Shown here one piece after another: positions 35,952 through 45,822 of a DNA stretch of 64,000 nucleotides. A program made the position numbers and the translations under genes. The stretch covers positions 3,782,001 to 3,846,000 of the forward strand of contig NZ_CP009281.1 of the NCBI RefSeq assembly GCF_000758585.1. The letters are read 5' to 3'. The DNA is from Paenibacillus sp. FSL R5-0345. GTDB taxonomy: Bacteria > Bacillota > Bacilli > Paenibacillales > Paenibacillaceae. Each line of letters starts with the position of its first letter. The stretch's first letter is position 1. The notes beneath the pieces were generated by a model. That model had not been told where the DNA came from, searched no databases, and was given only the letters and a program-made list of their open reading frames with translations.

Positions 35952-36638
35952 TCATGGAAGATTAATTACTATTGCTGGGCGCACACCGTCACGAGCTACA
36001 CTTACATTTGCATAGCTGCGAATACTGCAGCCAGGTCCGATAAAAAACGCACGTGAAGGTTTGTTTCCTTGTGTACGCAGCCACCACCAAGAGCAGCCAA
36101 ACTCCTCGCCGTCTTTGATTATATAGTTCTCTTTATCCGTTTTATCATATACGTATAAGCTGCATCCATCAGATTTTTTCATTTTAGCAAAGTCCGTTCC
36201 AACGGCACGTCGCAGCTCTTTACCGTGTATCTCAGAGTATGCTTTTATCTCATCCACACTAAGCAAAAAAACGTTATCCTCTGTATCCGGGGTACCCTCT
36301 CCATTGTCTGTACAACAGGTCGTCTTTATTAATTCCTTCTCAGCAGCATTGAATGCGGTGTGATAGAATTCATCATTCAACCACTCTCGTAAATCACAGT
36401 CTTGCCACGTAATATCCACGCTATCACGCCATTTAATATCTGCGCTCTTGCCTTGATATCTCTTGCAGTCCAAAATAAATTCACTCAAAACAATCAGTTC
36501 GCTTCCAGAGTTATGGAGAACACGCCATTCAATCGGCAGTGCTTTACCGTCCTTTGATTGCGAATACATACCGAACGAAATGATTTCACCAGGCTTAATG
36601 TTCCTGTTCGGCGCAAAAGCGAGCTCACCCTTTTCCAT
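35952..36638 (-). CDS. DUF6273 domain protein
   Basis: A soluble protein with the DUF6273 pattern: IEWRVLHNSGSELIVLSEFILDC, then TWQDCDLREWLNDEFYHTAF, EDNVFLLSVDEI and the ending WWWLRTQG ... VRPAIVINLP. This domain is related to the fold of sulfatase-modifying/C-type-lectin-like modules, but its role is unknown. AAGGAGGAG lies six bases before the chosen ATG (MEKGELAF); an upstream in-frame start is less likely. Confidence 0.8.
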   Translation of the reverse strand: MEKGELAFAPNRNIKPGEIISFGMYSQSKDGKALPIEWRVLHNSGSELIVLSEFILDCKRYQGKSADIKWRDSVDITWQDCDLREWLNDEFYHTAFNAAEKELIKTTCCTDNGEGTPDTEDNVFLLSVDEIKAYSEIHGKELRRAVGTDFAKMKKSDGCSLYVYDKTDKENYIIKDGEEFGCSWWWLRTQGNKPSRAFFIGPGCSIRSYANVSVARDGVRPAIVINLP

Positions 36639-36717
36639 TAAGTTCTCCTCCTTTATCACTTCCGAAAAAAACAAAAAAACCGCGTTAACACTGTTGACAG
36701 AATTAATCCAGCAAAAT

Positions 36718-38169
36718 CTACTCTATATCCGGTCTAATATGCTCAGCGATTAACTGTTGCTTGCTAGTCCAGACCTTTTCACTCAAATTGACCCGGTACA
36801 CCTCAGGATTCAGCTTACGTTGATACTCCGGCCAGAATAGATCCTTTTGCTCTCTATGGTAACGGCGAACCTCATTCAAATCCGGTAAAGTATACACTTG
36901 AAATCCGTTAACGTATATCGGTTCTAGCATAGGCAATGCCTCGTAACGCTCAACATACTTATGCATGTATGGATGTAACGGATTAAACAGCTTCAATCGT
37001 GCACCATTACGCGGAGCTTCCTCATCAGGAAAGCAGATATAATCCGCAAGCGCTTTGCCATTTTTACCGATAATCCGGAATACGTCCTTCTTGCCAGGTG
37101 TGGATACTTTTTCAGGGTTGGAGGAAATCTTGATCGTCGGGATCATCTCTCCAGTTGCGGACTCAATTTCCACCAGCTTATAGACCCCACCCAAAGAGGG
37201 TTGGTCCGAGGCTGTGATCAATTGTGTACCCACTCCCCAAGTATCAATAGCTGCGCCTTGCAGCTTCAGATCCATGATCGTGTTCTCATCCAAATCATTG
37301 GAAGCTACAATCTTCACATAATCCAGGCCAGCATCATCCAGCATCTTCCGTGCTTGACGGGATAGGTAAGCCAAGTCACCGCTATCCAAACGGATACCGA
37401 CCATCTTCTTACCTTGTGCCTCAAGCTTCTTGGCTGTATTGATTGCATTAGGCACCCCACTACGGAGTGTATCAAAGGTGTCTACCAACAGTGTCACTTC
37501 GTCCGGCATCACCTTAGCATAGGCATCAAAAGCCTCCTGTTCGCTGCCAAAGCTCTGAACCCAGGAATGTGCATGTGTTCCCTTGGTCGGAATACTGAAC
37601 ATTTTACCCGCCAGCATGTTAGAAGTAGCATCAAAGCCGCCAATATAGGCCGCTCTAGCCCCCCACACCGCTGCATCGGCTTCTTGCGCACGCCGGGTAC
37701 CGAACTCCAGCAAGATGTCATTCGGAGCCACCTGCTTAATTCGTGAAGCCTTAGTAGCGATCAACGTCTGGTAGTTCATGAAGTTCAGAATGGCTGTCTC
37801 CACCAGCTGAGCCTCCATAATTGTCCCTTCCACACGGATTAATGGCTCATCTGGAAAAATCAAAGCGCCTTCTTTCATCGAATGAACGGTTCCCTGAAAA
37901 TGAAACTGCAACAGTTCCTCCAAAAAAGCGGGAGCATAGTTCTCTTCTTGCTCAGACAAATAACGGATATCATCTTCGGTAAACCGCAAGCCGCCGATAT
38001 AACCAACAATACGCTCTAAACCTGCGAACACAGCATAGCCGTTACCGAAAGGTAGCTTACGGAAATAAGCCTCAAATACAGCCTTCCGTTTATGAGTTCC
38101 ATTCACCCAGTGAGCGTACATCATATTGATCTGATATTTATCCGTATGTAGCGCAAGTTCTCTTCTCAA
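36718..38169 (-). CDS. pncB: Nicotinate phosphoribosyltransferase
   Basis: Converts nicotinate and PRPP to nicotinate mononucleotide in NAD salvage. The 483-residue length fits the long bacterial type. Key segments are TDKYQINMMYAHW at the N-terminus, LLEFGTRRAQEADAAVWGARAAYIGGFDATSN (about 147-180, phosphoribosyl-binding region) and VGIRLDSGDLAYLS (about 257-270). It is the last gene of an operon with the nicotinamidase and a Nudix/NrtR-like gene, which together form a salvage route from nicotinamide. Confidence 0.92.
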   Translation of the reverse strand: MRRELALHTDKYQINMMYAHWVNGTHKRKAVFEAYFRKLPFGNGYAVFAGLERIVGYIGGLRFTEDDIRYLSEQEENYAPAFLEELLQFHFQGTVHSMKEGALIFPDEPLIRVEGTIMEAQLVETAILNFMNYQTLIATKASRIKQVAPNDILLEFGTRRAQEADAAVWGARAAYIGGFDATSNMLAGKMFSIPTKGTHAHSWVQSFGSEQEAFDAYAKVMPDEVTLLVDTFDTLRSGVPNAINTAKKLEAQGKKMVGIRLDSGDLAYLSRQARKMLDDAGLDYVKIVASNDLDENTIMDLKLQGAAIDTWGVGTQLITASDQPSLGGVYKLVEIESATGEMIPTIKISSNPEKVSTPGKKDVFRIIGKNGKALADYICFPDEEAPRNGARLKLFNPLHPYMHKYVERYEALPMLEPIYVNGFQVYTLPDLNEVRRYHREQKDLFWPEYQRKLNPEVYRVNLSEKVWTSKQQLIAEHIRPDIE

Positions 38170-38221
38170 GTCCTCATCTCCTAATATCTACGCTGATATA
38201 TGTGTATGTTCTGTTCTAGTA

Positions 38222-38761
38222 TTATGCCTTAACAACGTCTGCTCCTAAACTTCCCCGGAAATGTTCTAATGCCCAAGTATGTCCACCGGGATTAAAGCTG
38301 GCTACCGCATCCTCGTGCACTGTAATAGCAAACCCTTTGTTATAGGCATCCACTGCTGTGTGCAGTACACAAATATCTGTGCAGACCCCAATTAAATGAA
38401 GTTCAGTAATGCCTCGTTCCCGCAGCTTGATCTCCAGATCTGTTCCACTAAAGGCGCTATAGCGCGTTTTGTCCATCCAATAGATGGATTCGCGATTCTG
38501 CTCATATACCGACTTCAAGCTTCCGAACAACTCTCGTCCGTCACTCCCGCGTACATTATGAGGAGGGAATAGCTTGCTCTCCGGATGGTAAGTGTCATTC
38601 TCTTCATGCAAATCCACGGCCATAACAACATAATCGCCACTGTGTACAAACGCTGAAGTTAACTGGCTGATCCTAGGCTCGATATCTACGGCTGGCTGAC
38701 CAACAGGTAGATTTCCATTAACAAAATCATTAGTAAAGTCGATCACTATTAGTGCTCTCAT
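38222..38761 (-). CDS. pncA: Nicotinamidase (isochorismatase-like cysteine hydrolase)
   Basis: Hydrolyses nicotinamide to nicotinate, the substrate of the next gene product. The catalytic Asp is in VIDFTNDFVNG (near residue 8), the Lys in MDKTRYSAF (about 97) and the Cys in GVCTDICVLHTA (about 126-137, the nucleophile near 130). The metal-binding Asp/His residues of PncA are plausible in AVDLHEEND (about 50-57). The neighbour pncB makes this assignment stronger than the fold alone would allow. Confidence 0.87.
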   Translation of the reverse strand: MRALIVIDFTNDFVNGNLPVGQPAVDIEPRISQLTSAFVHSGDYVVMAVDLHEENDTYHPESKLFPPHNVRGSDGRELFGSLKSVYEQNRESIYWMDKTRYSAFSGTDLEIKLRERGITELHLIGVCTDICVLHTAVDAYNKGFAITVHEDAVASFNPGGHTWALEHFRGSLGADVVKA

Positions 38762-38791
38762 GAGATTAATCCCCTCTCCTGATTTAAGCCA

Positions 38792-39562
38792 CTACGTATA
38801 AATGGATAACAAAGGCTCATGATCTGTGAACATATAGAGCTGAGCTGGACGCTGGGAGTATTGATTTGAACTAAGCGCATTTCCCTCTTCGTCTCTTACT
38901 TCTTTTAATATACCCTGACGACTACGTGTTGAAGTGATTTTACGGATAAAATTCGGTTCCTTAAATTCCGGCACTACCGTTTGTATCACCTGATAGAGCT
39001 CACTAAGGGTAAAATGCCTAGGTAAAAACTGTCTTGCAATCGTAGTTTGCAGCATTTGTTGTTGAATACGCAAATATGCATCCTTGATGATATCATGGTG
39101 GTCAAAAGCGAGCTCCAGCTCTTCAAGCGCTTCCTGCAACGTAAATAACCCTACCTCGCCAGCATCATCCGAAGCTTGTCTTTGCTCCAGCATCCATTCC
39201 TCCACCAAGGCGAAAAAGGCATGACTGATAATCCAACCGCGAGGGTCGCGACCAGGTGTACTGTAAACGCCCAGATATTCCAAATGACCGCCATCTACAC
39301 CAGTCTCTTCTTTGAGCTCACGAGTAGCGGCAGCATAAATGGACTCATCCTCCTGACAGAAACCGCCAGGGAGAGCCCACATTCCAGCACATGGCCATTT
39401 CTTCCGTCGAATTAACATGACTTTAAGCTCACGTAAGGGAAGTGTCTTTGTGACCGTCTTACGTTCGCGTTTGGTCAGTGTAAACATTACGATGTCAGCC
39501 GGAACTCCGTCCGGTGTACGATATTTTTTGGCGTTATAGGTTTGTTCCCCATTTTCGCTCAT
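38792..39562 (-). CDS. Nudix hydrolase with C-terminal winged helix (NrtR-like)
   Basis: The Nudix box is intact (G-x5-E-x7-REL-x-EE-x-G, in GGFCQEDESIYAAATRELKE and onwards, about 72-95), and it is followed by a C-terminal domain with FLPRHFTLSELYQVIQTVV, as in NrtR regulators of NAD metabolism. True NrtR repressors often have a decayed Nudix box, so this protein may still hydrolyse ADP-ribose or NAD-related compounds. The start is ATG after AAGGATGGGG. It is the first gene of the NAD-salvage operon. Confidence 0.8.
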   Translation of the reverse strand: MSENGEQTYNAKKYRTPDGVPADIVMFTLTKRERKTVTKTLPLRELKVMLIRRKKWPCAGMWALPGGFCQEDESIYAAATRELKEETGVDGGHLEYLGVYSTPGRDPRGWIISHAFFALVEEWMLEQRQASDDAGEVGLFTLQEALEELELAFDHHDIIKDAYLRIQQQMLQTTIARQFLPRHFTLSELYQVIQTVVPEFKEPNFIRKITSTRSRQGILKEVRDEEGNALSSNQYSQRPAQLYMFTDHEPLLSIYT

Positions 39563-39684
39563 ATTTGCCCCATCCTTTTCCGAAGCTATAATTTTACTGA
39601 TTCGTATCTTTAAATGTACCAAACCTTAACTTCTAAAATCAACAGCTGGACATAGAAAGATAAGGATTATGTATAGTGTGAAAC

Positions 39685-39716
39685 TTAAGGGGGCGGATCT
39701 GCATCCGCCCCCTTAA
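39685..39716. terminator. Perfect 14-bp hairpin after ricA
   Basis: TTAAGGGGGCGGAT and ATCCGCCCCCTTAA pair perfectly around CTGC. The T tail on the minus strand is short, but the position, just past the ricA stop, fits a terminator. Confidence 0.65.
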
Positions 39717-39727
39717 CTGAGTGTGGG

Positions 39728-40177
39728 TTATCCGCATGTGGTCGGAGGCGCTTCGGTGCCGGCTTCCACATTAATTTTTTCCGAAACAGTATCTCTAATC
39801 ACGGAAATTACAAGCTGGAGTAGATAATTGATGTCACTCTGGCTCTGCTGAAATTCGTTCACGACTGGAATGCCGTCAATTTCATCCTGCAACACTTCAA
39901 TTTCACGCTCGATCTTAGCTACCATATCTTTATTATTAAAGCTTTCGAAGGCAACAATCTCCTTCTGCTTTTTCTTAATCGTGGCGATCAGGCTTTGTAC
40001 CCGCTCGTGGTTCAAGATTTTTTGTTCTGCCTGTTGAAAATGCTTTACCTCTTCACTAGTTGAAATTAATGTAGCAAGTTCTTTAGCTTTGCCCATAATA
40101 TCCTCGCGTACAATTAAGTCACGGGTATTATAAGTCTTCATTCCATATTTATTCAAACGTTGTTCCTCTGTACTCAC
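39728..40177 (-). CDS. ricA: RicA/YmcA-family regulator
   Basis: A helical protein of the YlbF/YmcA family. In Bacillus subtilis RicA forms a complex with RicF and RicT that aids mRNA maturation by RNase Y and influences sporulation, competence and biofilm. The middle VREDIMGKAKELATLISTSEE and SQSDINYLLQLVISVI are typical. The only cysteine is next to last (PPTTCG), a position consistent with the iron-sulfur ligation reported for the complex. The start used is GTG seven bases after GGGGAG. It follows miaB by 28 bp, as in Bacillus. Confidence 0.87.
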   Translation of the reverse strand: MSTEEQRLNKYGMKTYNTRDLIVREDIMGKAKELATLISTSEEVKHFQQAEQKILNHERVQSLIATIKKKQKEIVAFESFNNKDMVAKIEREIEVLQDEIDGIPVVNEFQQSQSDINYLLQLVISVIRDTVSEKINVEAGTEAPPTTCG

Positions 40178-40205
40178 AAGCCATCTCCCCATTCGTATGT
40201 GATGA

Positions 40206-41792
40206 TTAATGAACAGCTGCAGCTTCTGCCACAATATCCCCTTTAATGTACCATGTTTTGGTATCTGTAATTCTCACTTTTACAAATGTGCCAATAAGCT
40301 CCTTCGGACCTTCAAAATGAACCAGCTTGTTCGCACGGGAACGGCCGGAAAGGACTTCAGAGTTATTCTTACTCTCCCCTTCAACCAGCACCTCAACGAA
40401 TTCACCTAACATACGGTCATTAATAATCCGGCTGTTCTCTTTAATGAGATCATTGAGTCTTTGTAGACGTTCGCTCTTCACCGACATAGGTACATTATCC
40501 TCCATAGCAGCTGCAGGAGTACCCTCACGAGGTGAATAAATGAACGTATATGCCATATCATACCCAACCTCGCGCACTAGCGAAAGAGTATCTTCAAATT
40601 GCTCATCCGTCTCTCCAGGGAAACCAACGATAATATCGGTACTCAACACTGCATTAGGCACACTTATCTTGATCTTGCGAACTAACTCCAGATAAGCTTC
40701 ACGAGTATATTTGCGACTCATTTTCTTAAGTACAGCAGTGCTTCCCGATTGAACCGGTAGATGGATATGTTCCACCAGATTGCCGCCTTTGCCTAGTACT
40801 TCAATTAATTTATCGTCAAAATCACGCGGATGCGATGTCATAAAGCGAATGCGCGGAATATCAATCAAACGCATGTCATCCATCAGGTCACCGAAGGTGT
40901 AATCAATGTCTGTAAAATCCTTACCGTATGCGTTTACGTTCTGCCCCAGTAAAGTGACTTCCTTAAAGCCTTGACGCGCAAGCTCTCTTACTTCAGCAAT
41001 GACGTCTTCCGGACGGCGACTGCGTTCTTTTCCCCGTGTAAAGGGTACGATACAGTACGTACAGAACTTATCGCAGCCATACATAATATTTACCCAAGCC
41101 CGCATACCCTCGCGTTTCTTCGGTAAATTCTCAATAATATCGCCTTCCTTAGACCATACCTCCACCACAAGCTCTTTGCTGAATACAGCTTCTTTAATGA
41201 GGTGTGGCAGTCGGTGAATATTATGCGTACCGAAGATCATATCCACGAATCCATGCTTAGACATAATTCGATTGACTACGCCTTCCTCCTGCGACATGCA
41301 GCCACACACGCCCAGCAAAAGACCTGGCTTCTCAATCTTCAAATTCTTAAGATGACCAAGCTCTCCAAATACCTTATCCTCGGCGTTCTCGCGAATCGCA
41401 CAAGTATTTAAGAGAATGATATCCGCATCATTCCGGTCATCGACGCTTTTGTAGCCCATCTGTTCCAAAAGGCCTTTCATCGTTTCCGTGTCATGCTCAT
41501 TCATTTGGCAGCCGTAAGTCGTTATATGATAATATTTGTCTACTCCGAAATTGTGCATTTCTTCTGGAATCTCGAAATCATAATGCACTTCTATTTCTTC
41601 CTTGCCGCGCCGTTTTCCTTCTTTGTAATCAGGCTGACTATTAATTTGTACATTTCTTCCTTTAATCCGGTAAGTAATCTTACCTTCTTCTTCACTAATT
41701 ACCTTCGCGTCACTAAAATCAAAATATTTCGAATAATCCTTCGAACCCTTGCCGGATTTTAAGTCCGGTGAGTTGTGGTTCCCCTTAGTCAT
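40206..41792 (-). CDS. miaB: tRNA-2-methylthio-N6-isopentenyladenosine synthase
   Basis: A radical-SAM methylthiotransferase that adds a methylthio group to i6A37 of tRNAs. An N-terminal UPF0004 domain (YGCQMNEHD, with further cysteines in LNTCAIRE and [10 protein letters not shown]) precedes the radical-SAM motif CDKFCTYC (about 240-247), and a TRAM domain closes the protein. The 528 residues include an N-terminal extension of about 70 residues, as in Bacillales MiaB. It is followed by ricA. A terminator-like hairpin lies in the leader about 135 bp upstream. Confidence 0.93.
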   Translation of the reverse strand: MTKGNHNSPDLKSGKGSKDYSKYFDFSDAKVISEEEGKITYRIKGRNVQINSQPDYKEGKRRGKEEIEVHYDFEIPEEMHNFGVDKYYHITTYGCQMNEHDTETMKGLLEQMGYKSVDDRNDADIILLNTCAIRENAEDKVFGELGHLKNLKIEKPGLLLGVCGCMSQEEGVVNRIMSKHGFVDMIFGTHNIHRLPHLIKEAVFSKELVVEVWSKEGDIIENLPKKREGMRAWVNIMYGCDKFCTYCIVPFTRGKERSRRPEDVIAEVRELARQGFKEVTLLGQNVNAYGKDFTDIDYTFGDLMDDMRLIDIPRIRFMTSHPRDFDDKLIEVLGKGGNLVEHIHLPVQSGSTAVLKKMSRKYTREAYLELVRKIKISVPNAVLSTDIIVGFPGETDEQFEDTLSLVREVGYDMAYTFIYSPREGTPAAAMEDNVPMSVKSERLQRLNDLIKENSRIINDRMLGEFVEVLVEGESKNNSEVLSGRSRANKLVHFEGPKELIGTFVKVRITDTKTWYIKGDIVAEAAAVH

Positions 41793-41925
41793 GCTGTTTT
41801 CACGTCCTCTATTTAAAATGTAGCTCTTTGATGTTTTAACCCAATATAAAATTATAGCACATCCTGTAACATTACTTCCATCTTAGATGTCAATCCCTAT
41901 ATGCACTGATCTAGGTTTATCAAGC

Positions 41926-41955
41926 AAAAACGCCTTTGGCCTCCCAAAAGAGGCG
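41926..41955 (-). terminator. Hairpin with T tail upstream of miaB
   Basis: On the minus strand CGCC and TTTGG pair with CCAAA and GGCG, with a 3-nt bulge and loop GAGG, and are followed by five T. It lies upstream of miaB and not after a known gene, so it ends a leader or a small RNA. Confidence 0.5.
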
Positions 41956-42113
41956 GTACCGTTTATGCAAGAAATATAAGGATAATGTAAGCGTGAAGCT
42001 TAACTTTCCTATATTTTTGAAAAATCAGGTCTATTTTACCACAGGGAGAGTGCAGAGCATACTCTAAAAGAAAATTTCAAATAGGTCAAGTAATAGCTAT
42101 CCAATGACTCCCA
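41956..42113. other. Non-coding stretch between two minus-strand terminators
   Basis: About 160 bp with no convincing frame. On the minus strand it has a TAAAAT-like -10 (about 42035), a small AAGC/GCTT hairpin and ends in the terminator at 41926. It could be the leader of miaB or a small RNA gene. Confidence 0.35.
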
Positions 42114-42144
42114 TAAAAAAATACCCTGCCGGCGAGCGACAGGG
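42114..42144 (-). terminator. Terminator of the five-gene SWIM/MoxR/VWA operon
   Basis: On the minus strand CCCTGTCG and CGGCAGGG pair around a short loop and are followed after TA by seven T. Confidence 0.7.
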
Positions 42145-42259
42145 CCAAATTCTATTGTATAAAGGGGGGTATGATTCTATATACGCCACAAAAGCTGTAA
42201 TGAAACACAGTTCTTGTCTGAAGAACACTTTTTATGAACTTGTAAAATGATATCTCCAG

Positions 42260-43486
42260 TTAAATTCCTTTCGTTCCAAGTTTCTTGGCTAATTCAGAAA
42301 GATCTTGTCCTTTTAGCGCACCTTCTACTAACTGTGGCAGCAATGCAGGTGTACACGCAAAACAAGGCGTTCCATCGCGAGTCAAGGATCTAGCCACATG
42401 CTCATCGTAGAAAGGCTTGCCTTCATCAGATAAAGCGAGTAAACACATCGTTCTGACACCTGATTCCTTCAGATGACGCATACGACGGATTAAACCCGCT
42501 TGGTTCCCACCTTCGTACAGATCAGAGATGATAATAAATAAGGTCTTCTTCGGCTGCTCAATAAATTGTTCACAATAAGCAACAGATTTTTGTATATCTG
42601 TACCACCGCCTAGCTGAATCCCAAACAACATGTCAACAGGATCATTCGCACATTGCTCAGTCAGATCAACGACCTCTGTATCAAATACAACTACTCGAGT
42701 ACTTAATGAAGGGATGCTTGCAAAGATCGAACCCACAACTGAAGCCCAAATAATAGATTCTGCCATAGAACCACTCTGATCGATATCCACAATGACTGTC
42801 CATTCCTTGCTGCGTCTAGCCCGATCATAATAGTAGAATTTCTCAGGGATAATCTGCCGCCGTTTTGCATCATAATGCTTCAGATTGCGTTTTATCGTCC
42901 GTGTCCAATCTATGCCACTAAGTGAAGGCAATGGAGAATGCTGTCTGCGATTCAGTGCACCCGTCACCGCCCGACGAAGGTCCTCCTCCATTCGCTTAAC
43001 AAGATCATCTACAACTGCCTTCACTAACAGGCGAGCAGTGTCTTTTGTCTTCTCAGGAATCTTTCCTTTAAGGGAGAGGAGTGTACCTACTAACTGTATA
43101 TCCGGTTTCACTGTTGCAAGAACTTCCGGTTCAAACAATAGCTGCTTCCAGCCCTTCCGTTCCATTGCATCATGTTGAATAACCGAGACGATATCCTCAG
43201 GGAAAAAATTGCGAACATCTCCTAACCATTTCGCCAACCGAGGTGCAGATTTACCTGATCCTGCTCCTCTTTGTCCGGAGGCAGCAGTGTTAGCAGTGCC
43301 GCTATTTCCAATCTCACTCGTCTCATCATATATAGCGGCCAGCGCCTGATCCATGATGAGTTCATCTTCGGACAGGTGAATACTTGTGTTTCCGCTAGAA
43401 ACGGTCAACTGTTCTTCTGCGGATTGGCCAAGAATAAGCCGCCAGCGAGCTACAACACTTGAATCTACTGAAGTACTCATCGTCAT
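42260..43486 (-). CDS. VWA domain protein (YehP-like)
   Basis: A von Willebrand factor A protein with a complete metal-ion-dependent adhesion site: DIDQSGSMAES (about 240-250, DxSxS form), the Thr in GGGTDIQKS (about 310) and the Asp in IIISDLYEGG (about 334). The N-terminal 200 residues are helical. VWA proteins next to MoxR ATPases commonly act as chaperone-like partners in metal insertion or remodelling. It is the last gene of the operon and its ATG overlaps the DUF5682 stop by 4 bp. Confidence 0.82.
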   Translation of the reverse strand: MTMSTSVDSSVVARWRLILGQSAEEQLTVSSGNTSIHLSEDELIMDQALAAIYDETSEIGNSGTANTAASGQRGAGSGKSAPRLAKWLGDVRNFFPEDIVSVIQHDAMERKGWKQLLFEPEVLATVKPDIQLVGTLLSLKGKIPEKTKDTARLLVKAVVDDLVKRMEEDLRRAVTGALNRRQHSPLPSLSGIDWTRTIKRNLKHYDAKRRQIIPEKFYYYDRARRSKEWTVIVDIDQSGSMAESIIWASVVGSIFASIPSLSTRVVVFDTEVVDLTEQCANDPVDMLFGIQLGGGTDIQKSVAYCEQFIEQPKKTLFIIISDLYEGGNQAGLIRRMRHLKESGVRTMCLLALSDEGKPFYDEHVARSLTRDGTPCFACTPALLPQLVEGALKGQDLSELAKKLGTKGI

Positions 43487-45822
43487 ATATCTCCAAAGTC
43501 AAAATCATTCAAATCCTCAATCATTTTTGCTTCGGCCTCCTTCAGCTCGCCCGTCAGAATCTCAGCAGCTTGTTCAGTGTTCACGCCCCACAATTCACCT
43601 AGTAACTCAGCGATCATAGTCTTTTCTCTTGGCTCAAAGGTACTGAAGGCTCGCCGCAAAAACACTAAAGCACGCACAAATTCATCATCATCCAAAGAAT
43701 TAATATACTCGTTCATTTGTTCCCACAGACTTAATCGGGATAAAAGTACATATCGATTACGCATAGACATGCCTTCGAACCAGCCTGCTCCAAGATCTGC
43801 AGGAATACCCGGTGACAGTCGTCTCGATACTTCTTCTGAACATTGCTGTGCAGTTATCGCATTACGTTCTAACAGTATGGAACATGCTACTCCAGACAAG
43901 CGCGGATTGCAGTCATCTCTTTCCGATAAATGCTTCAGCTCTTGTATCCACAACAGCTCATCGACTTCCTCACTATGCTCCATAGCTGTCTGATTCAGTA
44001 TGTTCATAGCTTTTAGCATCTCACCCGATGCTTCATCATTACATTGACTCGCATCCAGCAAGAACAGACACGCTCGTCTGTACAATTGTTCTAGCAGCGG
44101 AATAAGCGGCTTGGTATCTATCCGGCGAACGTCGCCATACTGAATCAGAAGGGATAACTCATGAATGGACGCAGCGATTTGCACTACATCTCTGGTATCA
44201 ACAGCTAAGCGCTGAAGTGTTTGCCGTCCTGCTTCCATCTGGTTCAGCATCCCGCACTCATAAGCCGTTCGAATAAGTGCCGACGCTTCCGCAATTGTAC
44301 TGCTGTGATCTAATTTTTGCTGCAATACATAGGCTGAAGCAATCTCAATCGTTTCTCCAAGCAGCGTAGATTCAACGACTTGAATCTCGACTTCAGGAGA
44401 CCACCTCATGACCCAATGCTCTGCCCATGTTGCGCCAGTCTGACCACTTGCTCTTATGTTCACTAGATCGATTCCAAGTGTTCTGAGCCTATGAAAAAGA
44501 AAAGAACGGTTTAAATCCAGATAAGCCGCTTCCTCAGAAGACACTCTTCGATTCTCCCGGAGATCTAATTCAAGATCATTTGCTACAGGGGTCTTATACT
44601 TCTCAAGCTTCAAGCGTTTTAATTGCCGATTCAGATCATCCTGAATTGGCGTCTGACTAATCCCCTCTGCCAGCTCACCAATAGCAGTACCGATATCTGT
44701 ACGAGCAAGTGCTTCAGCGATTACGCTAAGCTCTCCACGCCCCAGCAAGGTCAGTGCTGCATCTCGCAAATCTCTTAACGTCGGCGCACTTCCACCGTGA
44801 AGGGCAGCTAATGACTCTGCTAAGCGCACAGCTTCAATAATTTCTGCTGTAGAGCGATGTGTCCCGCTATTGCGCAAGTATCTAGCTACAGTAGACAGAT
44901 AGTGATGCGGTAAGTCATCAAGTGAACCGTTCATCATACGTTCCCACATCATTTGATAATAATGAGGTGCCAGGTTCCCTGCTCCATAGCCTGACAAGGA
45001 AGATAGTTTATAATACGTATAGGGCATAAGAGTTAGCTTGGTATTTAGTGAAGGAAGATCATCTATTTCCTCATCTGTCATACCGGTGGCCAGATCAGAA
45101 AGTGCCGCTGTATGGTAAGCTCCACATATAACAACGATCTTATGTGGTTGATGACCGGCGGTGATTGTATCCTGAATCTGACGACGCATATAAGCTTCAC
45201 GAATCGTGTTGTGCGCATATTCTATTACGTTGTTATGTCTTTCATTCTCTTCCGACATCTGGCGCATTTGGGATGAGAAAGAAATGATCGCTTCCTGATA
45301 TGCACCCTTGTTGGTGTTGTGTTCGAAATTGCGCTCCCAATACATATCATAATCTAGCTCGCCAGCCAGCTCTGCTATTCTTTCATAGAGAGAAACCTCC
45401 TCCGGAGCCTTCTCTTCTGAATCGTTAACTTCGGATCCCACGCTCTGTTTAGCAGAATCTCTGTTGCGGGTTCGTATATCCTGCAACGCGATAACAACTG
45501 AAGAGGGTAAATCTATAAAAGCTGTATGAGCTCCCTGCTGCTCCGCCCATTTCATCCCTTGATATTCGGGGGAATATACCGCAAGCGGCCATAAGGCTGT
45601 ACGAACAGGAACTTCTTCCGTAAACGCTAAAATAGCTATCGGAGGTTTGGTTGTCGTGTTGAGGATATGGCGAATCTCAGTAGTAGCATCTGCTGGCCCT
45701 TCAATTAAAACAGCTGTGGGCTCTATCTCATCAAGGTAGCTTAATAGATGCTGCGCACCACCAGGAGACAAATGCCGCACCCCAAAAAAATGTACGCCAG
45801 CTCCAGTAGTTTCGCTCTCCAC
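43483..45822 (-). CDS. DUF5682 protein with TraB/ChaN-like hydrolase motifs (YehM-like)
   Basis: A 779-residue cytosolic protein. The N-terminal part carries GVHFFGVRHLSPGGAQ (about 8-23), LIEGPADA (about 38-45) and VVICGAYHTAAL (about 230-241). These spaced His, Glu and His residues match the pattern of the TraB/TIKI/ChaN/erythromycin-esterase hydrolase fold, suggesting metal- or acid-catalysed hydrolysis. The remaining 450 residues are helical and look like repeats. GTG overlaps the MoxR stop by one base. The family is known in name only. Confidence 0.78.
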   Translation of the reverse strand: MESETTGAGVHFFGVRHLSPGGAQHLLSYLDEIEPTAVLIEGPADATTEIRHILNTTTKPPIAILAFTEEVPVRTALWPLAVYSPEYQGMKWAEQQGAHTAFIDLPSSVVIALQDIRTRNRDSAKQSVGSEVNDSEEKAPEEVSLYERIAELAGELDYDMYWERNFEHNTNKGAYQEAIISFSSQMRQMSEENERHNNVIEYAHNTIREAYMRRQIQDTITAGHQPHKIVVICGAYHTAALSDLATGMTDEEIDDLPSLNTKLTLMPYTYYKLSSLSGYGAGNLAPHYYQMMWERMMNGSLDDLPHHYLSTVARYLRNSGTHRSTAEIIEAVRLAESLAALHGGSAPTLRDLRDAALTLLGRGELSVIAEALARTDIGTAIGELAEGISQTPIQDDLNRQLKRLKLEKYKTPVANDLELDLRENRRVSSEEAAYLDLNRSFLFHRLRTLGIDLVNIRASGQTGATWAEHWVMRWSPEVEIQVVESTLLGETIEIASAYVLQQKLDHSSTIAEASALIRTAYECGMLNQMEAGRQTLQRLAVDTRDVVQIAASIHELSLLIQYGDVRRIDTKPLIPLLEQLYRRACLFLLDASQCNDEASGEMLKAMNILNQTAMEHSEEVDELLWIQELKHLSERDDCNPRLSGVACSILLERNAITAQQCSEEVSRRLSPGIPADLGAGWFEGMSMRNRYVLLSRLSLWEQMNEYINSLDDDEFVRALVFLRRAFSTFEPREKTMIAELLGELWGVNTEQAAEILTGELKEAEAKMIEDLNDFDFGDI

